Both the position numbers and the translations under genes were made by a program. DNA of 64,000 nucleotides from Trissonchulus latispiculum (taxonomy: Eukaryota; Nematoda; Enoplea; Enoplida; Ironidae). The notes under the pieces are model-generated. The model did not search any database. It saw nothing but the letters and a program-made list of their open reading frames with translations, and had not been told where the DNA came from. How positions within the stretch are numbered: position 1 is the first letter of the stretch; each line of letters begins with the position of its first letter. The stretch is taken from NCBI GenBank assembly GCA_030248195.1, contig JASAND010013255.1, positions 1 through 64,000 on the forward strand. The letters are read 5' to 3'. Positions 46,267-57,783 of this stretch are shown one piece after another.

Positions 46267-46417
46267 TAATTTCTAAGCACTAACAGCAGTGCGAACAGAC
46301 GAGACGACTCGGTCGACTCTTAGATCCTTCGGACTAAGTAGCCTGGTTTTGGTCTACCCAATCCGGGATTTGTCCGCGTTAGGTCGTGAGTTCGATTCCT
46401 CTAGGCTCCGTTTCCGC

Positions 46418-46786
46418 TTAAGGCCAATACACGTCTAGTGAACAGCTGTCGTGTTCCACAGATGCCCACAGGTCAGTACCTTCTGGAATCAGGCAGAAGA
46501 TCAATACCTCTTGCTCGGTACAACTGTCACACTTCCAGGGGAAATGTTTCGGCACAAAGTCCTCAGTGCCTGGAATTGCCTCGTAAGCTCCCTCAACAAT
46601 CTGGTCTACGTTCCAGGGACGTAGACAACCGCAAACCACAATAGGATGAATCAAACTAAGAGTCTCTTCGCTCAGATGCTGGAATGTTTCTAGCTCAAAG
46701 CTAACAGTCAACTCTGTACCACAATGCTCGCACTCTAACTTGCAATGAGATAATACAGGCACAAACTCTGCCAGCGTGATATAAGC
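46418..46786 (-). CDS. Candidate exon with Cys-pair motifs
   Basis: An open frame of about 122 codons with no internal ATG, starting after an in-frame TAG that coincides with a possible acceptor (CTAGTTAG/GAC), and ending TAA at 46,418. It contains paired cysteines (CKLECEHCGTEL, VVCGCLRP, WKCDSC) and acidic stretches, suggesting a zinc-binding fold. It could be a host exon or a domesticated transposon fragment. No family is recognised and neighbouring exons were not found. Confidence 0.35.
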   Translation of the reverse strand, partial: AYITLAEFVPVLSHCKLECEHCGTELTVSFELETFQHLSEETLSLIHPIVVCGCLRPWNVDQIVEGAYEAIPGTEDFVPKHFPWKCDSCTEQEVLIFCLIPEGTDLWASVEHDSCSLDVYWP

Positions 46787-46799
46787 CAAGTCCTAACTA

Positions 46800-48300
46800 G
46801 CGTCCTAAGTAAGACCGAACTGATCCCTAACTAAATCCTAAGATCCTAGCAGAATGGACCACAGAACCTATAAATTTTAGGATTTAATTTACAACAGTTA
46901 TGTGCAGACGAAAAAGGGATGAAGAGTTACAGACTGTAGGTTATACAAGTAAGTAGGTACAGCTTATCAAATTATTACTAACTGTGCAAAATACCACAAA
47001 TTACCAGAACAATCAGAACAGATTACACAATACAGCTAATACCAGAACACACACAATAGCTTAATCGAACCACGAACACACAGTCAAAACACCACTGATT
47101 ATTAAGTCCTAAAGGCTCGTACCTAGTTATTTGAACCTAACCTTTGAAGAATTAGACCTAGACCAATAGAATGACCTAAACCTAACCAGCAGTCTGATTT
47201 TCACAAGTTACCAGAAGAAGAACTTTAACGTGAAAAACTTTGACCTACTGAATTCTGGCTAGAACCTGAAACCTATGAAAATTTCGAATGAATTAATTAT
47301 GGATCGCGAGCCTGGTACAGTTTCCAACAAGATGATCACTATATTCTATTTCCTAACTATACGGTACCGAGGGGGTCCGCCTATATGCTTGAAGTGTCCG
47401 ATGTGCTTTTATTTTAACGGAAACAATCAATATTGCGCGGATTTCCACCCTTTCCCGGGCACTAGATATTAGTCCTGACTACCCGCTCGGCAGATAACCA
47501 GAAGCTAACATCCTACTTCCTGCCTAAGGAAGCGTCCAATGGTCAATTCGCTCGTTTTCAAGAAGCTTAGCAGGATTTTAGATTTCCCCAAAAGTTTTAG
47601 GTTACTCGAAACAGTATTTCAGGCAACACAGAGAATGCACAAAAGAGCACGAGAATCTACAAATTGCATTTTATCGAGAGTTCAACAAAATTTAGATCAG
47701 TCTTCTTGAGATGAAGTTTGGGGTCCCCACTCCGTACCACAACCGAAACTTTGGTAGCCTTGGAACAGGCTCTCAGGGCCGAGAAGCGGCAGAAGTTCGC
47801 TAAGGACAGCTGTAGCTCGATGTCAGGTCAAGGGAGCAAGCCTCAACCAGGGGGAGCAAGTGTGCACGGCAACGAAGATAGCTGGCAGTATGGTTGTCGG
47901 ATAAATCACCCTGAAGTCAGTAGTCACGCAGCCGAGGGTGTCGGACAAATCACCCTATACAGAGGTCCTGATAGAACAGTGTGCACCTTGCTCTGCCCTG
48001 GCAGACTGTTTATCCCGGCAGTTCAGTTCAGGTAGAGAGATCTACTAAAAAGATACCGTCAAGCACCTTGACAGTGACAGGGCTGGACAGGATCCAAGAC
48101 TGAGTACCAGGGGATTGGCGGGCAATCTCACACTGGCGGTGACCAACTGAGCAGCAAAGGACCGGGGAGGATCCGTGAACAGCAGAGGGGACTGAGCAGC
48201 AGGAGATCGGATCGGCGGCAGCAATTCAGGCAGCAGATCCAGACAGGCAGCTGAAGGACTGATTCAGGCAGGCGTGGCAAGGTCGGACGCAACCTGAATC
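46800..48300. other. Non-coding stretch, nothing recognised
   Basis: Mixed-composition sequence rich in CCTAA-type words. The plus-strand frame at 47,718-48,035 has no recognisable domain. No termini or RNA gene identified. Confidence 0.5.
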
Positions 48301-48315
48301 AAATGGGCTAAAACC

Positions 48316-50414
48316 GTTAGGATCTTTCGGAGAAGATCCTAACATGATATTTCCTGGGTCCAGGAATAATCCCTAAGAAGCTGAGATAGAAAGTTTGAAA
48401 GGTGAGTAACGTTGTGTAAAAATTTGAGAATGCGTTCTGTGGTTAAAAATTGAGAAATTTTTAGTTAAACTTGAAATTTGGGGACTTTTGGGAGAGTTCC
48501 CAAAAGTCCAAGCTTCTCAGTGGATTCCCGTTCGGAAATCCACGCGACCCAGGTAATATCTACATAGATATTACGAATCAGAATCATTTATAACAGTAAA
48601 TAAAATAGTTTAATTTAAACGACAATCTCAGGGGTACTTTTGAAAAAGGACCTCTGGGTCCTGTAAGAATCTCAGAGGCGATTCTCAGAAAAAGAGGGAA
48701 ATCGCCTTCAAAAAAACTAGGCATTTGGAAGAGAAAAAGAGAGAGAGGAAGCCCTATGGTGGGACGTAGACCTAAACCCCCCTTTTAATCTAAAACCCCA
48801 AAAGTTGACGAGGGGCTAGTGTTAATACACTAGCCCCGTTCCGGAGTGGGGGAGAATTTGGGCATAGTAACGCCGTATGATAAAGAAAAACAGGGGGGAG
48901 TGAAGGGAGAGGCCAAAAGCGGCCGTACGGTTCGGAAGACAAGGTAAGACTGATGTTCAAAACAAGTCTACCTGTCAATCACGACAATTTCGGCAATCAT
49001 TCGTCTGATTGGCCGAAATTGTCCTCCGCGCAAAAAGGCGCGCACTAAATGATTCTGATTGGGTCATACTTAGTACAATCATAAAATAACTTTGAGCGGG
49101 CTCTCAAGTGGTTACATTAGAAGGGAAAGGGCAATTAAACTAATCCCTATCCCCTATTGTAAAATTAATGGAAAAGATTAACACACGTGCAAACGCATTC
49201 GGGCGAGAAATTGACACTACGTCAATTTCTCGCTTAAAGAAGAAAACAAGACCTTACACTCTAAAACCTGGACCAGAGGGTCCCCTGAACTAAGACTTAG
49301 TGACTGCTGATTAGGTAGGTAAAAAAATTAATTAAAACTAGTAGGTACGAGCCTTGTACAAAACACAAAATACACAATGCAAAATACAAACAACTAGGTA
49401 GCTAAGACATGAATTAACAAGCAATATTTTATGCAAAAGATTAAAAGTGTTCGCTGGATGGACATTTTCAGTAATTGTAAACCTGCTGCGCAGCTAATTA
49501 TTTTATAAGGAGCTCTCACTTGCATACTACAGAAAATATACGTGCAAAACATTGTCTGAACAGTTTTTAAAGTTAGAGGAATTTACTTTTATACCGCCAG
49601 AAAACCTGAAACAATACAGCTTTACGTGTTAGCAATTGTTTCTGTCAGATTCATGCACTTGAGAAATTGTTGCTGAGCTGTTAAAAAGCTTAATCTTAAA
49701 TATGAGTCATCAATCAGAGCAGAGAATAGACTTTCCGATTTTGGAATTGCCATTAATCCATGAGCAAACACATATGCGTAATTTCTACATGAATCGGAAA
49801 AAGAAGTTCTTTGGAATGAAAGACAAAATGTCACACGCAAATCATAAAGCCCTATCTTAAACCATTATGCACACGCATTTATGGTGAGGAATATCTTCAT
49901 CAAGCAAAATGCATGTGAGGGCCCGGGCCGAGCCTACATAAGAGACCTGCTGCGCTGAGGCGCAGCAGGAAAAACTTTTCTTTAAAATTCCATCAGTTCC
50001 CCTCTTTTTTCTTTTGCCTTTGAGTCTCAGCCGAGCTGGACTCAAAGAGCGGAAAGTTTGTACCGTTACAAAAGAATTCACATCTGTTGCATAAAATCGG
50101 CAATAAGGGAAGACATAAAAGTCTTCCCTTAAATTACAAAAATCCAAAACTTACAAAAGGGAAGAACTTTAAAAGAACCACACTAGCTAAGCAAAAACTA
50201 GTTAAGTTCAGTGAAAGGGAAAGCCGAGCTTCCCTTTTGCTTTAATACCATTAAAATCCACATTAATTAAACTTTAAACTTAATTAACTTAACTTTCATT
50301 AATTAATTAGCTAGAATGTGGATTAACTTAATTAATTATAAACTTTAATTAAGCTTAAAATGAAGTCTAAACTATTAACAATCGCAATACTTGAGGGACG
50401 AGCCGAGCTCTCCC
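48316..50414. repeat. Cluster of at least 12 short hairpins
   Basis: Perfect or near-perfect stem-loops with 6-13 bp stems lie at 48,316-48,343, 48,482-48,509 (12-bp stem, loop GAGT), 48,521-48,542, 48,553-48,574, 48,812-48,837 (11-bp stem, loop TAAT), 48,983-49,023, 49,203-49,233 (13-bp stem), 49,946-49,969 (10-bp stem, loop TGAG), 50,019-50,046, 50,105-50,130, 50,214-50,237 and 50,395-50,414. The stems differ in sequence, but several share a GC-CGA-GC tip. No gene is seen between them. Confidence 0.8.
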
Positions 50415-50447
50415 GATTAGGTCAGAAAATCAAGCATAACGCAAAAT

Positions 50448-51060
50448 CGAACCACGGAAGCACCAATTATTTTGTGCTTATTTTAAAGACGAAGACCTGC
50501 TGAGTTTATTTATAAGTTTTAGCCTCATTATTGATGTTAATTAGTGCGAAACTTTTAATTAAAAACACTATGACCACCCAAGTCTGGAGGCCCACTTGAA
50601 CTTCAGTATGTGGCTTACAAATCAGCTTGTAAAATGAAGTCGAACCGCAGAAGCATCACTTATTTTGTGCTTGTCTTGAAGAGGAAGACCTGCTAATTTT
50701 ATTTATAGAAGTTTTAACCTAATTATTGATGTTAATTAACATGCAACTTTAATTAGAAACACTGTGACCAAGCAAATCTGGGGGCCAACGTAAACTCCAT
50801 TATGTGGCTTGTAAATCAGTTTGTAAAATGAAAACGAACCACAGAAAGGGTAAATATTTTTGGATATTCTGAAAGAGCAAAGCTTGCTGGTTTTGATGAT
50901 ATGAAAATTATACTAATTAATTATGTTAATTAATGAGTAATTAAGCGAAAACCACTGATATGGTCGAAACTTGAAAGTAACTTTGCAATCTCCATGTGAA
51001 GTTCGAAAATGGCTTGTAAAATTAGAACGAACCACAGAATAGGTTATTTTTCTTTTATAA
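50448..51060. repeat. 193-bp tandem repeat, ~3.2 degenerate copies
   Basis: CGAACCAC-GGAAG-type anchors recur at 50,448, 50,641, 50,834 and 51,028 (spacings 193, 193, 194). Divergence rises toward the right end. Confidence 0.8.
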
Positions 51061-51713
51061 ATCGCAAGAACAGGTCTTAATCTAATCAAATATAACAAAT
51101 TTTGACTGCGTTCCGGCATATAGTGAGTGAACACAGGCCCCTTTTCCTGACCATGTTGGGTTGTTTTGGCCATAATAGCAGAATCCCTTTAATTAACTTA
51201 AATTAATGAGTGGACCGTGCTCTGCACTAATCATTGACAGTCGTTCTACACCTGCCAATCCGCCTGGGGAGCGGCACCCAACGGGCCTCTACCTAGCTGT
51301 CCCGCAACAGCATAATTAGTAAAAGTTAACTGCCAGCTCGAAACAACCCAACTTAAGCTTGAAACTTCATTATTGTTAATTTTCCCCATTAATTCATGTC
51401 TTAACTATGGCAATAATGAAAGATACAGAAACAATGGCAGTCAAACACATTCATTCCATAAGTTCCATTCCGTTTTCCAGCAGAATCCAAGATCGAAACT
51501 CCATAAGAAACCGAAACTATTCATCACATATTTAGCCTTTTTAGTTTATTTTGGAAGCCGCTTATTACTCGGATAGATTGTTCGAAGACGTCGTTTTTGG
51601 TCATGTCGTGTCCTAACTGCGTTCACTGGTTGGCACGCCGGCCGGTTTGAATTGAAATACAAATATGATCTTTTATTGAACAAATCCACATGACAAAATA
51701 TTCATTTTTATTA

Positions 51714-52210
51714 CATATATGTGGTATTTCAAATTTTGAAAGTAGATTTTTTACAGATACCACTTTTTGACCAAAAATTTCGGCAAAGCAAATTTAGCAA
51801 AAGTGAGTTAAAATAACATAATCATAAAGTTCAAGCTGAGCTGAATCCAATGATATAAAGGTTTTGTTGCTACGACTTATATAGCGCCAGCAATGAATTT
51901 TTAAACAATATCCCTTATTTCAGCTGGTTTTTGCTAGCTTACACTGCTTCAGTTAAATCACGGCGGCAACATCAAAGAGAGCCAAAAACCAGCTGAAATA
52001 AGGGATATTGTTTAAAAATTCATTGCTGGCGCAATTTAAGTCGTGGCAACAAAACCTTTATATTTATCGTCGGATTCAGCTCAGCTTGAACTTTATGATT
52101 ATTTTATTTTTCTCACTTTTGCGAAAGTTGCTTTGCCGAAATTTTTGGTCAAAAAGTGGTAGGTATTTATCAAAAAATCCAATTTCAACATTTGAAATGC
52201 CACATATATC
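51714..52210. mobile_element. Foldback element, ~497 bp
   Basis: Arms of about 220 bp (51,714-51,932 and 51,982-52,210) are inverted copies around a ~50-base spacer. Landmarks are ATATATGTGG at the outer ends and CAGCTGGTTTTT / AAAAACCAGCTG at the inner ends. No TSD was resolved, because the right end abuts the dispersed repeat at 52,200-52,560. Confidence 0.7.
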
Positions 52211-52560
52211 AGGTGAAAGCGATCGCCTAGGCGGTCCTGAGACTCTAATCGAAAACTTTTCTGTTGAGCGAGTCGCGAGTAATAACCAGTTAAAGCTGCA
52301 AAAAGCGGCAAACATCAAAGCAAACGGAAAAAAGAATTTTTGGAATAAAATTCTCATTTCTCAAGCGATATTTCGTTCTTGTATTAATCGATGCGTCTTT
52401 GGATGAGAAAAGTTTTCTAAAAGAATGAGCTGAATACCTTGAACGGTTGAAAAAATAAAATTCCCCGAAAAACCAATATTTTAAAATTTTTGAAATTTTA
52501 AAAAATTTCAAATTTCAGGAAAATGTTCGTCTCGCTGCAAGGATTCCTAAAATATATGAT
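52200..52560. repeat. Dispersed repeat, partner of 45,655-46,030
   Basis: Inverted relative to 45,655-46,030; it shares the GCCTAGGCGGTC-type start and the CAATATTTTAAAATTTTTG end. Immediately right, 52,640-52,910 is the partner of 34,588-34,890. Confidence 0.75.
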
Positions 52561-52910
52561 TTTATGGAGTTACGACGTATATTTAGTTCACTGGAGGCCT
52601 TACTACATTCTTGTAACTACCTGACTAGTAAAACGCCACTTAATTCAGTTGATACCTAAGCCACGAAATGCGTAAAAAGATTGAGTTCCGCTACCAATTC
52701 CATTTTATTCTCACTTAATTAAGGCTTTGATACTAATGCAATATGAATGTAAAATTCCTCAGTTTAGCTCAGTTTTCCTCCTTCCGCACTTTCAGACTTT
52801 GAAATTTTGTTTTTTCAAAAAACCTGAAACAGGGTGGAAAAAACGCAAGTGTACCAACAAGGTTGTTTAGAACCATTCAGTGGCGTTAAACTATTTTGCG
52901 CAGGCCGAAT

Positions 52911-54051
52911 CAGGGTTTCTTGGTTTTCGGATTTGCGTCAACCTTCCGTCCAGCTAATTTTACGTTGCGTCCCGTTAAGAAATTTTGCGTCCAGGTAAAA
53001 TTATTGTTTTAGCGTGTTTAATATGCAAAAATTGTATTCTTTATAAAAATGTCGATTATTTCTTTAGTGAAACACAATTTAATCGTATGAAAAAGTACTT
53101 AGAATGGTGATGCTACTGAACAGTAATGCACGATTACAAAATATGTGAAATACGCCCCATAGACATGACGGGGGGTCTGGGGGGGGGCGGAGCGGAGCCC
53201 CCCAGAAGTTGAGAAAATTTTTTTCGATTACGGAAAAATCCGTAATGCACATGTTCAAAACGATTTAATTCGCATCTGTTGTATCTAACACATATCATGA
53301 CCAATTTTTGATATTATTGACACACATTATTCAGATGTTTTGATGTTATAGTTAAACTAATTAAGAATTAGTTAAATATCTATAAAATTAATATCATTCA
53401 GAACAAAGACAGTAATCCTGTTTTGAAAACTCAGAGTACTAATGAATCCTGAAAACATATGGCAAACAAGCAGCGGGGGGTCTGGGGGGCGGAGCCCCCC
53501 AGAAGTTGGAGAAATTTTTTGAAATTACGGATAAATCCGTAATGGAAATGATTAAAAAGATTATTTTGTCATCCGTTACATTTAACTAAAATACCTAATG
53601 CATTTTTTGTGTAAATTGCAGAATTTAGACTTTAAAAACTGTGCTAATACAAGTGTATGAACCTCATTAGGTACATTACATGATCCCAAAAATTTGGATA
53701 TTCGGCTACGGCTACAAATTTTATTAATTATGGGCTTTGCCCTATTATGTATTGATACAGGTAAATAGCTCAACTAATAACTCAACAAGTACTGACACAT
53801 TACAAAGCGTTGACATTCGATGGCATAGTGGAAACCACCAGGGGGTCTGGGGGGCGGAGCCCCCATAAACCGAGAGAATTTTTGGAAAATATGGAAAAAT
53901 TGGTACTGGAAACATTTAAAGTTTTCACTCTTACAAAAGTGAATTTTCTCCCGAAATAATGTTGCGTCTAGCTTGCTTCCCGTTAAAATTTCGTTGCGTC
54001 AAGATAAGAAACTTTGCGTCCAGACGCACTTCTGGACGCAAAAAACCCCTG
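52911..54051. mobile_element. hAT-like non-autonomous element, 1,141 bp
   Basis: Starts CAGGGTTTC and ends AAACCCCTG, with an exact 8-bp TSD GGCCGAAT at 52,903-52,910 and 54,052-54,059. The uninterrupted target is preserved at 34,588-34,620 in inverse orientation, confirming the insertion. Subterminal regions repeat TTGCGTC / GACGCAA words. Inside are three copies of a module with GGGGGCGGAGCCCCC-type hairpins (53,169, 53,475 and 53,838). No transposase. Confidence 0.9.
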
Positions 54052-54072
54052 GGCCGAATCCCTTCATATTAT

Positions 54073-54419
54073 CAAGAGTACATAATAACTTAGAGTGTGA
54101 CAAGCGTCAAGCTCTTAGTTATTAGGCTTGCGTCATCATCTGCACGATAACGGCTGACCCCCCCCCCCGCACAAATTAGACCTATCACATCAAAGAAATT
54201 TGCACGCTATGTTTGTGTGCTGAAGCACGCAACAGACGCACATTGAACCAAGTGACTAGTTGTGTTTTTGAGCTTTAGAACACAAACATAGTGTTCAAAT
54301 TTCTTTGAAGTGATGGGTCTAATTTGTGGGGGGGTCAGCCGTTACCGTGCAGATGATGTCGCAAGCCTAATAACTAAGAGCTTGACGCTTGTCATACTCA
54401 AAGTTATTATGTACTCTTG
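54073..54419. mobile_element. CAAGAGTACATAAT-ended MITE, copy 4
   Basis: 347 bp, from CAAGAGTACATAATA to TTATTATGTACTCTTG, with long self-complementary arms meeting at C/G tracts. The left flank continues the segment shared with 34.6 kb. Confidence 0.8.
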
Positions 54420-54429
54420 ATAATTATTT

Positions 54430-56030
54430 AACACAATTTTGGAGACCTACAGGTGCTATGTTCTTACCCAAAATTTAATTTTCAGGGTCTCGCCAAAATT
54501 AAATTATTCGGTTGGGCAGCCTAAAGTTTACAAGTTACGGACTGTTCTTCACGTTTAAGCTAGCATTAGTCTGCATCTGCAAGCGTTACGGTTACAGAAA
54601 AGCTAACGCTAACGTATGTTGTCCAATATGTTTTCTCTTGCTGTGCCAAAACGTAGATGGTTTCATTGAACTACACAGCCGTGACAAATTTTAAGTAATT
54701 TTAATTATTGTCTTGGGAGTCTCCAAAATCGGGGAGGGGTCGCCCAGGTTCTCCGAAGCGTAGCGGACTACATGAAGGTAGCAGCTGAGAACCAACGAGC
54801 CTTTTGCCCACGCACATGCAGCTTCATGATGTGAGTGGCAAAAATGAATCAAATCGAAAAATGATCGAAAAGTTGAGTTGCCCTTTCACCTTAAGGTGCT
54901 GGTTCTGGTATTTGCAGCAATTTTTGACAATGTGAAACTTATTCAATTCTTGGAGTTCAACCATAATTCTTAGACCACTGTAAAGCGTAGAGTGAGACTA
55001 TTGCAACCAGGAACAGTACGGTTGTCTACGTTCTACAGTGCGACATGCGATAACACAAAACCATACAAGAATTTTTTCCAAGTGTGCGAATCCTAAAACA
55101 AATCAGCATTTTCAGGCTTCAAAGACCGTCTTCCCGCTGGCTATTTTTTTCTGAAATTCTAGAACTTTTGAAAATTGCACAGACTTAGGCAGAGAAGCTG
55201 AAGAAAGCTCCTCGTCGTGCATAGCATGGACTATAGGACTATAAATGTGAACACTACCTGACCAACCGACTTGCGCTGTCGAAGCTGCCAAAACAGCAAC
55301 ATTTTATTTTTCGGAAAACGGGCAGTTTTTGACCCCGCAAATAAACTTTGGCTATTATCTCTTAAACCGTAGAGAATCAAAAATACTCTGAAGGGTAAAG
55401 TTGTAAGCCTTGCTGAGAGCATTCTAATGATTACAAGTGAGTCACTATGGCCTCACGACGACAGTGAAAGTTTTGGCGGATTAAAGCTAATTTCTTCAAA
55501 TCTCGAATTTTCACGCAGCGACTTTTCTAAAATATTTTCTAAGATAGTTTATTATTGCAGCAGGTTTGAATGAATTTCAACGACTAGCACCAGGGGTGGC
55601 TCCTTTGGGTCGAAAATTCAAATTGTGCCTATTGATACTCCCTATGGCGCAACACAATCAATTTAAAATTTGAGATAATTTTCATCTAGGAACGTTTAGG
55701 TTGGTTTGATTTGAGTAAGTCATCGTTGCCATACACCAGAAGTGAAAAATCTAAAGCTCCGATTTGGGCCAAGGAATTGCAAATTGTGAATGACTGTAAC
55801 CCTTTATTCCTAGACAAAATTGTCATCAAGTTTCAATGGATGCTGTAGGGTCCTGAAGAGTATGTATGGACACAATTTGACCCAAGCAAGTAGCCCCCTG
55901 TAACACTGAACTGAACTCGGCATGTTAGGCATCAATGAAATCTGCAACATGCGCAATAACCAAAACAAGCTGCAAAATAGTTATGTTCATAGTTTTTAAC
56001 TTTGAAAAATTTCAGTTAAGGTCCGTTTGT
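54430..56030. other. Non-coding stretch, nothing recognised
   Basis: Mixed-composition sequence without terminal repeats, RNA genes or convincing exons. Confidence 0.5.
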
Positions 56031-56039
56031 TGCTTCTGA

Positions 56040-56520
56040 GTAAGTCACGCTTGCAAAAAGGCGATTTAGTGCAGCGGTTTTTGAAAGATGTGGACATTTT
56101 AACAGGAAAGGTTATTTTCTGAATGCCTCACGTGCCACCGGGTATATATTTTTTGGCGCCCGGCCTAGTCGGCCAAAACAAGCTAAGGGCTTAAATTGCC
56201 ACAAACGGCAATTTTGTGTCAGGCTTACAGTCACTAGAAAGCACGTAGAGACAAGAAGGTTTGTTGCGTGAACAACTACTGTATGACGGATCTTTGATTT
56301 AAGGACCGTGAAGGCAGCCGATCCAAACTTGGTCCGGTAAATTGACAATTACCGAAAAAATTCGAAGTCCCAACTCCACAGACAATAGTTAATAAGAGGC
56401 CTAATCCTGTTTTGGGCCATTTACTGAGATGCGTATACGGGTTATTGGAGTCGCTGATCAAGATGTGCACATAGTCGCAGCGCTGTGCGATCGTTATCGG
56501 TCGATAGCAACAAATCAACA
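56040..56520. repeat. Diverged copy of palindrome-arm sequence (6.25-6.78 kb)
   Basis: Shares GAAGTCCCAACTCCACAGA-, CTGTTTTGGGCCAT- and GGGTTATYGGRGTCGC-type blocks with 6,600-6,780 and the matching right-arm region. It is an old dispersed repeat independent of the palindrome. Confidence 0.65.
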
Positions 56521-56789
56521 TTCAATGAAATACTTTAGACGAAATTATGCATTCAACAATAATCATTAACAAAAATTAATTTCTTCACGTCACAACCAGT
56601 CAAAAGTAGGGCTGGCAGAAGCAGAACAATTCTAACTTCCGGTGGAAATCGGACTCGAGGGTTGATGTATTGGAAGTTTAAAAATAATTTAGGAACTTCA
56701 AAGAAAAAAGAAATTTGGATAAACTAGATCAGATTTCCTCCAAATTAGATTATATTCACAGGAAACATATTCCCAAGCCTGTTTAGGAA

Positions 56790-56864
56790 GTGCCCGCCGG
56801 GACTTGAACCCGGGACCACCGCAGACTCGAAGTCTGGGTTGCTCTGCCGCTGAGCTACGGTCAC
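56790..56864 (-). tRNA. tRNA-like sequence, anticodon TCG (Arg)
   Basis: The acceptor stem GTGACCG / CGGGCAC pairs at 6 of 7 positions; the D arm GCTC-AGCGGCA-GAGC is perfect; the T arm CCGGG-TTCAAGT-CCCGG is perfect. The anticodon loop CTTCGAG reads TCG. Four extra bases lie between the D stem and the T stem, so the anticodon helix must be bulged. It may be an atypical tRNA-Arg, a tRNA pseudogene or a SINE head. No intron or 3' CCA is visible. Confidence 0.6.
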
Positions 56865-57178
56865 GCCAAAGAAGGAACAGGCCTGGAAATGGAAACATTT
56901 ACAGAAACTGTTTACAAGTCGGAAGAAAACATATCTAGGAAAGAACGAAAGTGCTTCGGAAAAATGAAATGATGACATGACATATGAATGTTTACTTCAA
57001 ATTCGACAGAATTAGAAAAACCGGGAGAAATTTAAATTTCAAAGTTTAAAAATTTTCAAGTCAATTTGGGAAACAAGAAAAATTTAGAGAAACACTGAAA
57101 GACTTCTATTTCAAGTAGGACCTAGACTTCAAACATTATGCTTATAAACCACGGTTTATCCCATCAATGGCAACTTAC

Positions 57179-57507
57179 CTGGGCTTATTCTAGTAGGGGG
57201 GAGGGGGTTTCCCCCCATGAACACCCTCCCCCCCCCAAAATGGGTGCCCTATTGGTACCAACCTTTGCACCATAAATTGGTACCATTGGAACCATAAATC
57301 GTTCAGAAGGCTAAACTTTTAAAAATTTTCCGGCTTCGCGGGAAATCTTCAGCTGATTTTTGCCTACTTAACCACTAAATTCGCTCATTTTTTGGCGATT
57401 ACTATAAAAATAGAGCAATTTTTAGCACGTTTTTAGAAAACTTTTCGCCCCCCCCCCAGTGACTCCCCCAAGCGCCTCCCAAGAAAAAATCCCTAGAATA
57501 AGCCCAG
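57179..57507. mobile_element. CTGGGCTTATT-ended MITE, 329 bp
   Basis: Ends CTGGGCTTATTCTAG and CTAGAATAAGCCCAG are exact inverted repeats. G-block and C-block flank a core with GGCTTCGCGGG. Possible 6-bp flanks ACTTAC/ATTTCC do not match well, so the TSD is lost or different. Probably the same superfamily as 12,203-12,612. Confidence 0.7.
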
Positions 57508-57783
57508 ATTTCCGTTTGACCCTGGGAGAGGAAACCAGGGGCGCCACGGTCCCGAGGGTCACATCTGTCAATTTCAGCTACAATCTCTTCGTTTTCAGAA
57601 TCAGAGACTCCAATTTACTATCGCCAATAAACATTTTCAAATCCAAAATCGTCAATTTTTTCATATTTGGCCATCTGCAAAAATCAAACCAGATCAAAAT
57701 CCGGAAAACAAACATAAATTTACTAAGTATCAAATGCATCAACAAAACAATGCATCTCCTTCGTTGGTATCTGAGTTCGCGTA

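Noticed and set aside
46325..46412. Second tRNA-like sequence near TAGCCTGGTTTTGG / AGTTCGATTCC
   Set aside because: A- and B-box-like words are present, but acceptor and T stems pair poorly. At best a degenerate SINE head.
47718..48035. 105-residue plus-strand frame
   Set aside because: No domain, no splice or promoter context, composition like the surrounding non-coding DNA.
47000..51300. LTR retrotransposon
   Set aside because: No paired long terminal repeats, primer-binding site or reverse-transcriptase motifs could be found.
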